Assembly: GCA_020056965.1 (NCBI GenBank) | Contig: JAGVGT010000023.1 | Coordinates: 1 to 64,000 of the forward strand | DNA length: 64,000 bases | Direction of reading: 5' to 3' | Source: Deltaproteobacteria bacterium | GTDB taxonomy: Bacteria; Desulfobacterota; Desulfobulbia; Desulfobulbales; JAGXFP01 | Shown here: positions 19,302 through 28,979 of the stretch, piece by piece | Layout: every line of letters starts with the position of its first letter | Numbering within the stretch: the first letter of the stretch is position 1 | The notes under the pieces: generated by a model | Told to the model about the DNA's origin: nothing | Seen by the model: the letters and a program-made list of their open reading frames with translations, nothing else | The model's database searches: none | Made by a program: the position numbers and the translations under genes

Positions 19302-19595
19302 ATGGACTACAATTTCGAGTGGGATCCTAAGAAGGCGCAATCGAACCTGGCGAAACATGGGGTCGCTTTCGCGGAGGCTTCGACAGTTTTTCGGGATTCC
19401 CGCGCACTGAACCTGTACGATCCAGATCACAGTGAATCAGAAGACCGGTGGATTACGCTGGGGATCTCCGGTTTAGGGCGACTCCTGCTGGTCTGCCACA
19501 CCTTCAATGAAGAATCGGACGAAACTGTGACGATTCGTATATACTCCGCACGTCGAGCGACATCGAACGAAACCCGGAACTACGAAGAGGCCTGA
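19302..19595 (+). CDS. brnT: BrnT family toxin
   Basis: FEWDPKKAQSNLAKHGVAFAEASTVFRD...RIYSARRATSNETRNYEE. Confidence 0.9.
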   Translation: MDYNFEWDPKKAQSNLAKHGVAFAEASTVFRDSRALNLYDPDHSESEDRWITLGISGLGRLLLVCHTFNEESDETVTIRIYSARRATSNETRNYEEA

Positions 19596-19596
19596 G

Positions 19597-19797
19597 ATGA
19601 GAGAAGAATACGATTTTTCCAAAGCTGAAAGGGGCAAGTTCTTTAGGCCGGAGGCAAGAATAAACCTCCCAGTGTACCTTGATGAAGAGGTGCAAGCCTT
19701 TGTGCAGGCCATCGCCGAGAAACGTCACACCGACCTATCCACGGTGGTCAATCAGTTGTTGCGAGGCGATATGCAGATTGCGGACGCCGTGAAGTGA
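19597..19797 (+). CDS. brnA: BrnA-like antitoxin
   Basis: Immediately downstream of brnT; RHH-type RINLPVYLDEEVQAFVQAIAEKR. Confidence 0.8.
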   Translation: MREEYDFSKAERGKFFRPEARINLPVYLDEEVQAFVQAIAEKRHTDLSTVVNQLLRGDMQIADAVK

Positions 19798-19886
19798 TAA
19801 AGCGGTGCGCATAAACCATGTTCAACAGGTTCCCGTCACTTAATCAAACGGCGGGCTGGTGATAAAAAAACCAAAGGAGGAGTAAG

Positions 19887-21035
19887 GTGAAGAAGGTACT
19901 CAACACAGTTATGGCAACCATGGTGGCCGGAGCTTTCCTGCTGCCGACCGCCGCTCTGGCCGAAACCATCAAGGTTGGCGCCATCCTGGCCGTCACCGGC
20001 GGCGCTTCCTTCCTGGGCGCGCCCGAGGCGCGGACCCTGGAGATGCTGGCCGAAGAGATCAACGCCAAAGGCGGCGTCAAGGGCAACAAGATCGAGCTGA
20101 TCATCAAGGATTCCGGCGGCAGCCCGGAGAAGGCCATCTCCTTTGCCAAGCAGCTGATCGAGGAGGACAAGGTCTTCGCCATCATCGGGCCGTCCACCAC
20201 CGGTGAGACCATGAAGATCAAGCAGATCGCCGAGGACGGCAAGACCATCCTCCTTTCCTGCGCCGCCGCCGAGGTAATCGTTAACCCGGTTGCCAAGTAC
20301 GTCTTCAAGACCCCGCAGAAGGATAGCGATGCGGTCAAGTGGATCTTTGAGGCCATGAAGGAGAAGAAGATCTCCAAGATCGCTGTGCTGACCGGTAACG
20401 ACGGTTTCGGCAGCGCCGGCAAGGCCCAGCTGGAAGCAGCCGCCCCGGAAGCGGGCATGCAGATCCTCGCCTCCGAGGTCTATGACAAGGGCGCCACCGA
20501 CCTTTCCGCCGTGGTAGCCAAGCTGATGGCCAACAAGGAGATCCAGGCGGTGGTCAACTGGTCCATCGTGCCGGCCCAGGGCATCCTGGCCAAGAACATG
20601 CGCCAGGCCGGTTGGGACGTGCCGCTCTTCCAGAGCCACGGCTTCGGCAACATCAAGTACGTTGACGCCAGCGGCGCCGCCGCCGAGGGCATCATCTTCC
20701 CGGCCGGGCGGTTGCTGGCCCCCGAGTTGTTGGCCGCCAACAACCCCCAGAAGGCCCCGCTGATGAAGTATAAGGCCGACTACGAGGCCAAGTTCAAGGA
20801 GCCGGTTTCCACCTTCGGCGGCCATGCCTATGACGCCTTCAAGATCCTCTGCATGGCCATCGAGAGCGCCGGGACCGACCGCGAGAAGGCCCGCACCGCC
20901 ATCGAGAACATCAAGGGCTTCGCCGGTACCGGCGGCGTCTTCAACTTCTCGGCCACCGACCACAACGGTCTCGCCCATGACGCCTTCGCCATGTGGACCG
21001 TCAAGGGTGGTAAGTTCGTGCCGTACGGGAAGTAA
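19887..21035 (+). CDS. livK: Branched-chain amino acid ABC transporter substrate-binding protein
   Basis: Signal peptide; IKVGAILAVTGGASFLG; Peripla_BP_6-type; liv operon context. Confidence 0.92.
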   Translation: MKKVLNTVMATMVAGAFLLPTAALAETIKVGAILAVTGGASFLGAPEARTLEMLAEEINAKGGVKGNKIELIIKDSGGSPEKAISFAKQLIEEDKVFAIIGPSTTGETMKIKQIAEDGKTILLSCAAAEVIVNPVAKYVFKTPQKDSDAVKWIFEAMKEKKISKIAVLTGNDGFGSAGKAQLEAAAPEAGMQILASEVYDKGATDLSAVVAKLMANKEIQAVVNWSIVPAQGILAKNMRQAGWDVPLFQSHGFGNIKYVDASGAAAEGIIFPAGRLLAPELLAANNPQKAPLMKYKADYEAKFKEPVSTFGGHAYDAFKILCMAIESAGTDREKARTAIENIKGFAGTGGVFNFSATDHNGLAHDAFAMWTVKGGKFVPYGK

Positions 21036-21058
21036 GTCTGGAGTAGTTTGAGTTTGTT

Positions 21059-21092
21059 GCCGCCGTCATCGCCAATAGGGGATGACGGCGGC
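21059..21092 (+). terminator. Stem-loop (attenuator/terminator) between livK and livH
   Basis: 12-bp perfect stem gccgccgtcatc/gatgacggcggc followed by tgtttt. Confidence 0.7.
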
Positions 21093-21224
21093 TGTTTTGA
21101 AGTTTAAAGTGTGGGGTGGAACAAACAGTTGCTCCACCGTAGACTTTAGACTTTGGCGACAGATCGATGCGGTGGATGCGTTGCGCTCCATTCACCCTAC
21201 TTTTACTCAAGGCTCCATCCCTTC

Positions 21225-22115
21225 ATGACTCCCGAACTCTTCGTCCAGTACATCTTCGCCGGGCTGACCTATGGCATCATCTATGCCATCGTCGCCATCG
21301 GCTTCAACATCATTTACAACACCACCGGGATCATCAACTTCGCCCAGGGCGAGTTCGTCATGCTGGGCGGGATGCTGGCGGTTTCACTGAGCAAGCTGTT
21401 CCCGCTGCCCCTGGCCATCGTCCTGGCGGTGCTGATCACCATGGCGGTGGGGGCCTTGATCGAGATGGTCTTCATCCGCTGGCTGGACCGGCCCTCGGTG
21501 CTGCGGATGATCATCATCACCATCGGCATCTCGATCTTGAGCCGCGAGGCGGCCCTGCATATCTGGGGCGAGTCGGTCCGCTCGCTGCCCTACTTTGTCG
21601 GCAACGAGGTTTCGGCCGTGGCCATCCTGGGGGCGCGGGTCTCGCCGCAGGTGCTCTGGGTCATGGGGGTCTGCACGGTGATGGTGGTGGCCCTGAGCCT
21701 CTTCTTCCGCCACACCCTCACCGGCCAGAAGATGCAGGCCTGTTCCGCCAACCGGCGGGCCGCCACCCTTTGCGGGATCAACGCCCGCAACATGGTCACC
21801 CTTTCCTTCATGCTCTCGGCCGGGATCGGCGCCCTGGCCGGCTGCGTGATGTCGCCGATCACCTACACCTCGTACGACGTCGGCCCGGATTTGGCCATCA
21901 AGGGCTTCACGGTGGCGATCATGGGCGGCCTGGGCAACAGCATGGCGGCGGTGGCGGCGGGACTGCTGCTGGGGCTGATCGAGGCCTTCAGTATCAGCGT
22001 CCTGCCCCTGGCCTTTAAAGACGCCATCGCCATCGGGATTCTGCTGCTGATCCTCTTCGTCCGGCCCCATGGCCTGTTCGGCAAGAAAGAAGCTGCCGGG
22101 TTGAAGGAGTTTTAG
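21225..22115 (+). CDS. livH: Branched-chain amino acid ABC transporter permease LivH
   Basis: LTYGIIYAIVAIGFNIIYNTTGIINFAQGEFVMLGG; hydrophobic permease. Confidence 0.92.
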   Translation: MTPELFVQYIFAGLTYGIIYAIVAIGFNIIYNTTGIINFAQGEFVMLGGMLAVSLSKLFPLPLAIVLAVLITMAVGALIEMVFIRWLDRPSVLRMIIITIGISILSREAALHIWGESVRSLPYFVGNEVSAVAILGARVSPQVLWVMGVCTVMVVALSLFFRHTLTGQKMQACSANRRAATLCGINARNMVTLSFMLSAGIGALAGCVMSPITYTSYDVGPDLAIKGFTVAIMGGLGNSMAAVAAGLLLGLIEAFSISVLPLAFKDAIAIGILLLILFVRPHGLFGKKEAAGLKEF

Positions 22116-22118
22116 CCG

Positions 22119-23183
22119 ATGAAACGCTATCTGCCCCTGCTGGCCCTCCTGGCCGTAGTGATCTTCGTCCAGCTCCTGACCGGCTGGACCGAGACCGGCT
22201 TCTATTTGACCCAGCTGACCATGAGCGCCTATTACTCGCTGGTGATCATCGGCCTCTGTCTGCTGATGGGTTACGCCGGCCAGATTTCCCTGGGCCACGC
22301 CGGCTTTTTCGCCATCGGCGGCTACACCTCGGCGATTCTGACCACCCATAATCTGACCCCCATGAAAGACCAGGCGCTAGTGGTGCTGCTGGCCAAGGTC
22401 GGTTGCCTGGTGGCCAGCAAGGATGAATACGGCGCGGAACTCCTGGTGGCGCAGCCCTGGGTCGCCTGTCTGCTGGCGGTGACGGCGGCCACCCTGGTCG
22501 CCCTGGTATTGGGTGGGCCGGTTTTGAAATTGAAGGGTCACTACCTGGCCATGGCCACCCTGGGCTTCGGCACCATCATCTATCGGCTGGTCCTGGCCAC
22601 CTGGCTCTGCGGCGAGGCCGACGGTATCTCCTCGGTGCCGCCCTTCCAGCTCCTGCCCGGCCTGACGGTCAGCGGCGGTTTTGGTGAACGGATCAGCAAC
22701 TATTACATCGCCTGGGGGCTGGTGGTGCTCTTCATGGTGCTGCTGATCAACCTGGTCCACTCCCGGGCCGGCCGCGCCTTGCGGGCCATCCATGGCGCCG
22801 AGGATGCCGCCAACGCCATGGGCGTCAACACCGCCCGTTTCAAGCTGACCATCTTCGTGCTGAGCGCGGCCGTGGCCGCCCTGGCCGGGGTCTTCCTCAC
22901 CCACTACAACGGCGGGATCGGCCCCTCCGAGGCGGGGATCATGAAGTCGGTGCGCTACGTGGCCATCGTTGCGGTGGGCGGCATGGCCAGCATCTGGGGG
23001 GCGCTGATCATGGGGACCCTGTTGAATTTCCTGTCGATGCGCGGGGTCTTCGGCACTTATGACGACGCAGTCTTCGGGGCAATCCTGATCATTATCATGC
23101 TCTTCGCGCCGGAAGGGTTGCTGCGGTTGCAACTGTGGCCCCGGCTGAAAGAGCTGAAAAAATCCTGGGGAGGCGAAAAATGA
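22119..23183 (+). CDS. livM: Branched-chain amino acid ABC transporter permease LivM
   Basis: YSLVIIGLCLLMGYAGQISLGHAGFFAIGGYTSAIL. Confidence 0.92.
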   Translation: MKRYLPLLALLAVVIFVQLLTGWTETGFYLTQLTMSAYYSLVIIGLCLLMGYAGQISLGHAGFFAIGGYTSAILTTHNLTPMKDQALVVLLAKVGCLVASKDEYGAELLVAQPWVACLLAVTAATLVALVLGGPVLKLKGHYLAMATLGFGTIIYRLVLATWLCGEADGISSVPPFQLLPGLTVSGGFGERISNYYIAWGLVVLFMVLLINLVHSRAGRALRAIHGAEDAANAMGVNTARFKLTIFVLSAAVAALAGVFLTHYNGGIGPSEAGIMKSVRYVAIVAVGGMASIWGALIMGTLLNFLSMRGVFGTYDDAVFGAILIIIMLFAPEGLLRLQLWPRLKELKKSWGGEK

Positions 23184-23947
23184 CGCCAATCCTGGAAGTC
23201 CAAAACCTCAACCGCCGCTTCGGCGGCCTGCAGGCGGTGAGCGAGGTCAGCTTCGCGGTGGCCGTGGGCCAGATCAAGGCGGTGATCGGCCCCAACGGCG
23301 CCGGCAAGACCACTCTCTTCAACCTGATCTCCGGGACAATTCCCGCCGATTCCGGCCAGGTCATCTTCAATGGCCAGGAAATCCAGGGGAAACAACCCTG
23401 GCAGATCGCCACGGCCGGGATGGCCCGCACCTACCAGAACATCAAGCTCTTTCCGGGCATGACCGCCCTGGAGAACGTCATGGTCGGCCGCCATTGCCGG
23501 ACCACGGCCGGCTTTGCCGCCGGGATGCTTAACCTGCCCTGGACCTGGAAAGAGGAGCGGGAGATTCGCGAGAAATCGCTGGAGCTGCTGGAATTGCTGG
23601 AGATTGGTGACCTGGCCCAGGTGGAGGCCACCAGCCTGGCCTTTGGCCAGCAGCGGGCCGTGGAGTTCGCCCGGGCCCTGGCCGCCGAACCCAGTCTGCT
23701 GCTCCTGGACGAACCGGCCGCCGGCCTTAACATGCACGAGACCGGTGAGGTGGCGCGACTGATCAGCAAGATCCGCGACCGGGGGGTGACGGTGCTGCTG
23801 GTCGAGCACGACATGTCGCTGGTCATGGACATCTCCGACGAGATCGTCGTCCTCTGCTTCGGCCAGAAGATCGCCGAGGACGTGCCCACCGCCATCCAGC
23901 ACAACCCGGAGGTGATTCGGATTTACCTGGGGGATGGCGATGTTTGA
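23180..23947 (+). CDS. livG: Branched-chain amino acid ABC transporter ATP-binding protein LivG
   Basis: GPNGAGKTTLFNLISG Walker A; LLLDEPAAGLN; ATGA overlap with livM. Confidence 0.92.
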   Translation: MTPILEVQNLNRRFGGLQAVSEVSFAVAVGQIKAVIGPNGAGKTTLFNLISGTIPADSGQVIFNGQEIQGKQPWQIATAGMARTYQNIKLFPGMTALENVMVGRHCRTTAGFAAGMLNLPWTWKEEREIREKSLELLELLEIGDLAQVEATSLAFGQQRAVEFARALAAEPSLLLLDEPAAGLNMHETGEVARLISKIRDRGVTVLLVEHDMSLVMDISDEIVVLCFGQKIAEDVPTAIQHNPEVIRIYLGDGDV

Positions 23948-23969
23948 AGTCAGCACAATCTTGCCAAGG

Positions 23970-24104
23970 CGTCATTGCGAGGAGCAACGCGACGAAGCAG
24001 GTAAGCGACGTGAGGAGACTCCGATCTCCTCGCGCTCGGGAAAGACTGGCCTTGGTTGCCTCTGCCATGAGATTGCCGCGGTCATTCCATTCCCTCGCAA
24101 TGAC
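23970..24104. repeat. Dispersed palindromic repeat family E, copy 1 (cgtcattgcgaggag...ctcgcaatgac)
   Basis: Inverted cgtcattgcgagg / cctcgcaatgacg ends in the livG-livF gap. Confidence 0.8.
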
Positions 24105-24135
24105 GGGGCAGTCTGCTACTTCACCACCCCAGGTA

Positions 24136-24238
24136 CGTCATTGCGAGGAGCGAAGCGACGAAGCAATCTCACGACCCAGCCACCCGAGTTGACGCCAGAG
24201 ATTGTCGCGTCGGGTCTGACGCCCCTCCTCGCAATGAC
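24136..24238. repeat. Dispersed palindromic repeat family E, copy 2
   Basis: cgtcattgcgaggagcgaagcgacgaagcaatctc ... cctcctcgcaatgac. Confidence 0.8.
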
Positions 24239-24252
24239 AAACGGTGTCCACC

Positions 24253-24969
24253 ATGCTTAAAATCAAAAACCTCGAAGCCGGTTACGGCAAACTGCGGGTC
24301 TTAAAGAAGATCTCCCTGCACGTCGAGCCGGGCGAGATCGTCACCCTGATCGGGGCCAACGGCGCCGGCAAGACCACCCTCTTGAACACCATCTCCGGGC
24401 TGATCCGGGCCAGCGGCGGCGAGATCACCCTCAAGGGCGAGAACATCACCAAGCTGGCCGCAGAGAAGATCGTCGCCCGGGGCTGCTCCCTGGTCCCCGA
24501 GGGGCGCCAGGTCTTCGCCCCGATGAGCGTGCGCGAGAACCTGATCCTGGGCGGCTACGTCCAGCACGCCAAGGGCAACAAGCAGTTCCGCGACTACCTG
24601 GAGCACGTCTTCGAGCTCTTCCCGGTCTTGCGGGAGCGCCAAGAGCAGCTGGCCGGCACCCTGTCGGGCGGCGAGCAGCAGATGTTGGCCATGGGCCGTG
24701 CCTTGATGGCCAGACCCGCCCTGATCATGCTCGACGAGCCCTCCACCGGCCTCGCGCCCCTGGTGGTCAAGGCCATCTTCGGGGTGATCCGCCAGATGCG
24801 CGCGGAAGGCAACACCGTACTGCTGATCGAGCAGAACGCCAAGGCCGCCCTGGCCGTGGCCGATCGCGGCTACGTCCTGGAAACCGGCAAGATCATCGTT
24901 CAGGGCGCGGCCGCCGACCTGCTGGCCAACAAGGATGTGCAACGCGCTTATCTGGGGCGGGAAGTATAA
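24253..24969 (+). CDS. livF: Branched-chain amino acid ABC transporter ATP-binding protein LivF
   Basis: MLKIKNLEAGYGKLRVLKKISLHVEPGEIVTLIGANGAGKTT; LSGGEQQMLAMGRAL. Confidence 0.92.
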   Translation: MLKIKNLEAGYGKLRVLKKISLHVEPGEIVTLIGANGAGKTTLLNTISGLIRASGGEITLKGENITKLAAEKIVARGCSLVPEGRQVFAPMSVRENLILGGYVQHAKGNKQFRDYLEHVFELFPVLRERQEQLAGTLSGGEQQMLAMGRALMARPALIMLDEPSTGLAPLVVKAIFGVIRQMRAEGNTVLLIEQNAKAALAVADRGYVLETGKIIVQGAAADLLANKDVQRAYLGREV

Positions 24970-25047
24970 CCGAGGCTGGTTAAAGGGCTGGGCGCCATCA
25001 ATGACTGACCCGCCCGGGTCACCCATTTGTTCAAGGCATCTCTACCC

Positions 25048-25323
25048 TCACATCCCCACCGTAAACATCGCTTCCAGGTCGTGCCGGGAAAAGGCCTTGA
25101 AGGCCAGCATGGTTTCGGTCTTCACAATCGCCTCGATGGGCAATAACCGGTCGGTGACCAGGGTGGCCAGATCATCGTTGCTCGCCACCCGGACGATGGC
25201 GACCAGATCGTAATTGCCGCTGACCGAATAGACCTCGGAGATACCCGCCATTTCGGCCAGGGTCTCGGCCACCTTGTTGATCTGGCTCCTTTGCGTATTG
25301 ATCAGGATAATCGCGGTAACCAT
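25048..25323 (-). CDS. Stand-alone Lrp/AsnC ligand-binding (RAM) domain protein
   Basis: MVTAIILINTQRSQINKVAETLAEMAGISEVYSVSGNYDLVAIVR. Confidence 0.88.
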   Translation of the reverse strand: MVTAIILINTQRSQINKVAETLAEMAGISEVYSVSGNYDLVAIVRVASNDDLATLVTDRLLPIEAIVKTETMLAFKAFSRHDLEAMFTVGM

Positions 25324-25344
25324 CTTCCCTCCTTGAATTGATAA

Positions 25345-26985
25345 TTAGTTGAGCAAATCCACCAGGTTCCGGGCCACATACCATTTCTGATTGGAGAGTA
25401 CGGCGACGCCTTCGGAATCGACCTGCCGGTCGTTGAGGAAGGCGATGCTCTTGTTGCGGGGTATTTTCAGGGTGGTCTGGCCGTCCTTGGCCACGACGAC
25501 CAGGACAGGATTCTCCGGGCTGGTCAGATCTTGGCTGATGGTGGCGCCCTTGGCGCCGAAGGCCGCCCCCGCTTCGACAAAGAGGCGGGCGGTGGTTTGC
25601 TCCAGATCGACCCCGATCGCGCGGGCCATGTAGCGGGCAATCTCGGTGTTGTCGACCAGACCGGTCAGGCGACCGCCGCTGGGATCGTAGTCGTAAAGGA
25701 CCACGTCTTCGCCAGTGTGGCCGGTCGTGGTATAGCCGAGCCTGGCCCGCATCCCCAGCATCGGCCCCACGGCATAGTTCAGTTTGCCGGTCTTGGCCTT
25801 GGCGATGGCTTCGAGTTCGGCATCGCTGGGGTCAGCGATCCCGTAGTGGTCGGCCAGGGCTTGACTAATTTCGGCGCGGTTGGCGCGGTCCACCGGCAAG
25901 AGGGCCTCCAGCCCTTCCCCGGTGACCCTGGCCTTTTGCAGCGGCCCGAGGACGGCGGCCAGGGGCAGCTGGTCATAACCGGAATTGGTCGAGCTGTTAC
26001 CGATGGTCAGCCCGGAGTTGCCGTGGTCCGAGACCACGATCAGGATGGTGTTCAGGTCCTTTTTGGCAAAGTCGAGGGCCACCTTGACCGCCTGATCAAA
26101 GGCCAAGAGATCGCTGATCACCCCGACCGCATCGTTGGCATGGGCCGCCCAATCGATCTTGGAGCCCTCGATCATCACAAAGAAGCCGTCCCGGTCCCGG
26201 GCCAGGATCTCCAGGGCCTTGCTGGTCATTTCAGCCAGCGACGGCTCCAGGAGCGGATCGCGATCGAAGTCGTAGGAAATGGCCCGGGAACCCGGCTTTT
26301 TCCCGAACACCCCGAACAGCTTGTCGCCCGTGAAGCCCTTGAGGGCGGCGGTGTTATCGACCAAGGCATAACCCCGGGCGGCCGCGATCTCCTTGAGGTT
26401 TTCCCGGTCCTGGCGGGCTTCGGGGGCCATAAACCGGTTGCCGCCGCCGAGGAGGACGGTGAGACCGTTGTAGAGCATCTGTTCGGAGAGATTGTCATAA
26501 TTGTCGCGGTCCGGGTCGTGGGCGGCGAAATCGGCCGGAGTGGCATGCATGAACTCGCTGGTGACCACCAGGCCGGTGGCCTTGCCGGCCAACCGGGCCG
26601 CCTCCAGAATGGTACCCAGAGGGCGCAGGGACTCGGCCGGAACCTGGGCCCCCGGCATATTATAAACAGCGCCGCTGGTGGCGATATTGCCGGTCTGGGA
26701 TTTCCAGCCGGTGGCGTAAGCGCTCCCGGCCGGGGCCGAATCGGCAATGATCGCGTCCGATGAGTAGGTGCGGACCAGGCCGGCCGCCAGTTCGTCCATG
26801 GCCAGATTTTGCCCGGCATACCAGCGGGCCAGGGTGGTGGCCGTAACGCTCATGCCGTCGGGGATCATCAGGATGATATTTTTCGTCTGGCCCTCGGGGG
26901 CCGCTGCCGCCAGGGCCGCAACCGGCCCGGCCACCAGGGCCAGAAACGTTAGAGCCAACACACCTGTCTTGAACAACTGTTGCAT
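25345..26985 (-). CDS. phoA: Alkaline phosphatase
   Basis: Signal peptide; NIILMIPDGM; IIADSAPAGSAYATG; HAND(A)...SDHGNSG; GHTGEDV. Confidence 0.9.
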   Translation of the reverse strand: MQQLFKTGVLALTFLALVAGPVAALAAAAPEGQTKNIILMIPDGMSVTATTLARWYAGQNLAMDELAAGLVRTYSSDAIIADSAPAGSAYATGWKSQTGNIATSGAVYNMPGAQVPAESLRPLGTILEAARLAGKATGLVVTSEFMHATPADFAAHDPDRDNYDNLSEQMLYNGLTVLLGGGNRFMAPEARQDRENLKEIAAARGYALVDNTAALKGFTGDKLFGVFGKKPGSRAISYDFDRDPLLEPSLAEMTSKALEILARDRDGFFVMIEGSKIDWAAHANDAVGVISDLLAFDQAVKVALDFAKKDLNTILIVVSDHGNSGLTIGNSSTNSGYDQLPLAAVLGPLQKARVTGEGLEALLPVDRANRAEISQALADHYGIADPSDAELEAIAKAKTGKLNYAVGPMLGMRARLGYTTTGHTGEDVVLYDYDPSGGRLTGLVDNTEIARYMARAIGVDLEQTTARLFVEAGAAFGAKGATISQDLTSPENPVLVVVAKDGQTTLKIPRNKSIAFLNDRQVDSEGVAVLSNQKWYVARNLVDLLN

Positions 26986-27236
26986 TAAAAATCTCCGTTG
27001 GTGGGGGGATGATTGCTAACCGCGTAACGACTCGTTGCGCCGCCTAAGGCTCGAACAGCCCGTAGATCTTGGCGAGCGGGAAAGCTCTCTTGGCCTTCTT
27101 GCTTCTGCCCTGCAGCAGCGATCTACCTCAAGTTTAACGCCGAAACAGACCCCGCTCCAAGAGAGTATGGTGTCTGCCAGAGGTGGGGCCGCGCATTGCG
27201 CCTTAATATTGAGGCCGGCAAGTCGTGCTAAGAAGA

Positions 27237-27725
27237 TCAATTATCAGGGCCAGCCTCATCCAACACCCGTTGCTTGGCGTGGTCCCGAAAGTTTTTATAG
27301 AACATCTGGTTCGCCGCCAACGCCGCCAGACACCATTCCTTTTCCACAATGGCCGCGTCGACAATCTCCTTGAGGGCTTTATCCTTTCCCAGGTGCGAAG
27401 AAATCACCTCAGCAATCTCCATCGCCAGCCACCAATCCCCAACCTTGACCGCATCCCGCACCAGCCTCTCCAGAACCCCGTCCCGGGCGGATTGTGGAAG
27501 CATTTTTTTCGCCGAGCCGAACTCGGCGCGGAGCGCCAAGTCTTCGGTCACCGGAGAACCGGTGCAGATCAAGGCCGCCTTTTGTAACTCCACCGCCCGA
27601 CTCCGACTGGTCCGATCCAGGCCCTTTCCTCTTTGGCGGTACAGCTTCCAGGCCAAGAGAACTCCAGCCCCAATCACCAGGCTGGCGACCAGGCCGAAGA
27701 TGTATGTTGTTGCTGCGCTTGTCAT
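27237..27725 (-). CDS. Hypothetical protein with N-terminal TM
   Basis: Complete ORF; one TM then helical domain; no family recognised. Confidence 0.5.
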   Translation of the reverse strand: MTSAATTYIFGLVASLVIGAGVLLAWKLYRQRGKGLDRTSRSRAVELQKAALICTGSPVTEDLALRAEFGSAKKMLPQSARDGVLERLVRDAVKVGDWWLAMEIAEVISSHLGKDKALKEIVDAAIVEKEWCLAALAANQMFYKNFRDHAKQRVLDEAGPDN

Positions 27726-28036
27726 ATTTAGCCAACCAAAATAGGGTACAGCTTTTGCTCATCCCGCAATTGCCCATCAAACTATCTCATACCACAGGTT
27801 TGAGGAATTGACAGGTGGGGATTTCGGCCGAACCACCCGGACCCGGCCATGCGGGTTACAAAAATGTTCGATCAGCCGGCGTCTGGTTCTGGGTTGCTGC
27901 GAAACAGGGACGCGCCGCTGCTGTTGGCCGACCACGCGGGAGCTCTTTTCTCCAGGCGTGCTTAATGGCTGGGAGTAAAGTAAAGTTTACGAGGCACATT
28001 TTTCCGCTGATACCAGGTGAATCAAAAAGGAATCGT

Positions 28037-28708
28037 ATGCATGAAACGCTATTTTCCAGCACCGAAGGCCGGTTGCTGGGTATCGGCCTCACACTCTCCG
28101 CTCTGGTGCTGCTGGCGCTCGGGGTCGGTTGGCTCCTGTTTCCCGACCGGGTGCTGATCTACGCAGCCATGACCGGGCTGAACCTGACCATCGGCCGGGC
28201 CGCCGGGATGTCCTTCGGCTATGCAAACGGGCTTGGTCATGCCCGGGTGATCCCCCTCAACATGCTGGTTGAATCGATCCAGGTGCTGGTGGTGTACCCG
28301 CTGTTCGCGCTGAGCTGGCGACAACTGATCACGCTGCGCCGCCTGCAGCCTTACCTCTCACGCCTGCACGGCGCCGCCGAGTCGCGCAGTGACGTGGTGC
28401 AAAAGTTCGGCATCATCGGCCTGTTTGTTTTCGTCTTTGCGCCATTCTGGATGACCGGCCCGGTGATCGGGGCGATCATTGGCTTTATGATCGGCTTGCG
28501 CCCTTTGACCAATCTGGCGGTCGTGCTGAGTGCGACCTATGTCGCCATTGGCGTCTGGGGATTGCTGCTGAACGAACTCAACGCCTGGGCGGCAACCTTC
28601 AACCGCTTCGCCCTCTTCGGGTTGGTCCTCGCGATCATGCTCATCGCCGCCGTGATCAATTCGCTGAGCCAACGCCGGGTCCGCCCCACTAAAAATCCAC
28701 GCCATTAA
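28037..28708 (+). CDS. Small multi-drug export-like integral membrane protein
   Basis: Multi-TM; FGYANGLG...GIIGLFVFVFAPFWMTGPVIGAIIGFMIGL resembles the Sm_multidrug_ex family. Confidence 0.6.
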   Translation: MHETLFSSTEGRLLGIGLTLSALVLLALGVGWLLFPDRVLIYAAMTGLNLTIGRAAGMSFGYANGLGHARVIPLNMLVESIQVLVVYPLFALSWRQLITLRRLQPYLSRLHGAAESRSDVVQKFGIIGLFVFVFAPFWMTGPVIGAIIGFMIGLRPLTNLAVVLSATYVAIGVWGLLLNELNAWAATFNRFALFGLVLAIMLIAAVINSLSQRRVRPTKNPRH

Positions 28709-28806
28709 ACCCACTTTAGTTACAACTGGCCGGTAGTTCGGCCGGGATTAAAAGGGGAAGGCCCAGATTGTTTCAGCCCCTACGTAGAGTAAAAACCTCT
28801 GAGGTC

Positions 28807-28875
28807 AACCCATCCGGTGCAATGCGCTTCGCTTATTGACGCCCTACATAGATGGCAGGATGCGCCTTACGAGTT
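28807..28875 (+). repeat. Dispersed repeat family B
   Basis: ccatccggtgcaatgcgcttcgcttattgacgccctacatagatggcaggatgcgccttacgagtt. Confidence 0.75.
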
Positions 28876-28979
28876 GTCGACGACATCATCCAGCCTGATA
28901 TTTAAATTCTGTATTTGGAAAGCAGGCAATACTATAAAAAGCTGTACACGCGTGATCTCTATCCGATAGGGTTAGCAAC

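Noticed and set aside
23934-24260. ORFs in the livG-livF gap (82 and 108 aa)
   Set aside because: They translate the cgtcattgcgagg palindromic repeats (RHCEERSDEA-type peptides), a known artefact of such repeats.
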